In this document: in pieces, positions 5,509-5,797 of the stretch
Position numbering within the stretch: position 1 is the stretch's first letter
Layout of the letters: the number at the start of each line of letters is the position of its first letter
Assembly (NCBI GenBank): GCA_964454305.1
Contig: CAYVXX010000105.1
Location: forward strand, 1 to 5,797
Length of the DNA stretch: 5,797 bases
Direction: 5' to 3'
From: JAUSPI01 sp964454305
Lineage (GTDB): Bacteria > Desulfobacterota > Syntrophia > Syntrophales > JADFWA01
Notes under the pieces: generated by a model
Database searches by the model: none
What the model saw: only the letters and a program-made list of their open reading frames with translations
What the model was told of the DNA's origin: nothing
Made by a program: the position numbers and the translations under genes

Positions 5509-5745
5509 ATGAAAATTCTTTTTGCTGCACCGGAGAATGCCTGGGGCGGATTTTTTGGTTTGATCCGGGCTGAACTGCCTGAATACCATTTCGAGGCCAC
5601 CGGTCGTTTTGAGGCCGACATGCTAAAAGGTTTCGATGTATTGATTCCCACCATGTGTTCGGTTTCACAGAAATTGCTTGAAACCAGAGACCAATTGCGA
5701 CTAATCCAGCGGACGGCACAAAGCTCCGCCGCTGATACCAGGCGT
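5509..5745 (+). CDS. D-2-hydroxyacid dehydrogenase, N-terminal part, interrupted by an intron
   Basis: ATG 5509 follows AAAGGTGA (5498-5504) at good spacing. The protein begins Met-Lys-Ile-Leu-Phe-Ala-Ala-Pro-Glu-Asn-Ala-Trp-Gly-Gly. It continues through Phe-Asp-Val-Leu-Ile-Pro-Thr-Met and Gln-Leu-Arg-Leu-Ile-Gln (residues 62-67), the pattern of the N-terminal substrate-binding half of NAD-dependent D-2-hydroxyacid dehydrogenases (phosphoglycerate dehydrogenase-like, usually 310-340 residues). The next residues would be expected to read roughly Gly-x-Gly-x-x-x-Asp, but from about residue 68-72 (5710-5724) the sequence no longer resembles the family. A group II intron starts at about 5746. The frame stays open to the window edge, but the residues beyond 5745 are intron-derived. 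The rest of the enzyme, including the NAD-binding domain and the Arg/Glu/His catalytic residues, is not in the window. Whether it is restored by splicing or dead cannot be judged here. Confidence 0.75.
5708..5733 (+). other. Stem-loop just upstream of the group II intron
   Basis: AGCGG (5708-5712) pairs with CCGCT (5729-5733) and CGG (5714-5716) with CCG (5726-5728), with A5713 bulged and a 9-nt loop. It starts where the dehydrogenase similarity ends and stops 12 bp before the intron GTGTG. Group IIC introns are known to insert next to stem-loops such as terminators or attC sites, so this may be the insertion-target hairpin, though those are usually closer to the junction and followed by T-rich sequence. 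Confidence 0.4.
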
Positions 5746-5797
5746 GTGTGCCGGGCATGGCACAGAGCTAACAGGGTGCAAGTCCCTGTACCAGGTG
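5746..5797 (+). mobile_element. 5' end of a bacterial group II intron (continues beyond the window)
   Basis: GTGTGCC at 5746-5752 matches the conserved GUGYG start of group II introns. TGTGCC (5747-5752) pairs with GGCACA (5759-5764) around GGGCAT, the usual first domain I helix. Then ACAGGG (5771-5776) pairs with CCCTGT (5784-5789) around TGCAAGT, the AGGGTG-AAGTCCC helix typical of bacterial introns. The ribozyme domains, any reverse transcriptase-maturase gene and the 3' splice site lie to the right of the window. Orientation is sense relative to the dehydrogenase gene, so splicing from its mRNA is possible. A GTGTG two bases earlier (5744) is an alternative boundary. Confidence 0.8.

Noticed and set aside
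5477..5758. 93-codon minus-strand open frame opposite the dehydrogenase and intron start
   Set aside because: Antisense shadow; the plus strand has the ribosome site and family-like protein.

Overview
The window looks like an accessory stretch of a Gram-negative chromosome. A lipoprotein with a lipobox, a cytidine deaminase of the long Escherichia coli type, a cobalamin-type radical SAM enzyme, a D-2-hydroxyacid dehydrogenase and a group II intron together suggest an anaerobic proteobacterium, perhaps of the Desulfobacterota. This lineage guess comes from gene content and the feel of the protein sequences, not from a marker gene.

Layout, left to right. Positions 1-575 hold the 3' part of a nitroreductase-family gene. 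Its natural last codons appear to have been displaced by a short palindromic insert (about 556-638), and a leftover in-frame tail (Val-Lys-Trp-Val-Gly-stop) lies at 639-656. A near-consensus sigma70 promoter (719-747) then drives a lipoprotein gene resembling the YajG group (794-1510). Convergent with it is a long-form cytidine deaminase carrying an N-terminal signal peptide (1612-2622, minus strand). Just upstream of that gene, on the plus strand, is a second orphan nitroreductase C-terminus (2706-2759). About 370 bp without a convincing gene follows, ending in an inverted repeat that resembles a mobile-element end.

Next comes a small 128-residue protein of unknown function with a good ribosome binding site (3128-3514), then a 308-bp AT-rich spacer with small repeats. 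A 485-residue radical SAM protein with an N-terminal cobalamin-binding-like domain is on the minus strand (3823-5280). Divergent from it is the start of a D-2-hydroxyacid dehydrogenase (from 5509). Its family-like sequence fades after about 67-71 codons, and the 5' end of a group II intron begins at about 5746 and runs off the window.

The genes do not form one operon: orientations alternate and each has its own leader. The common theme is turnover: two decayed nitroreductase ends, palindromic elements, a possible transposon end and an intron-interrupted gene. The most interesting protein-level observations are the apparently exported cytidine deaminase with a His-Gly-Glu active-site motif, the stand-alone radical SAM enzyme, and the unassigned 128-residue protein.
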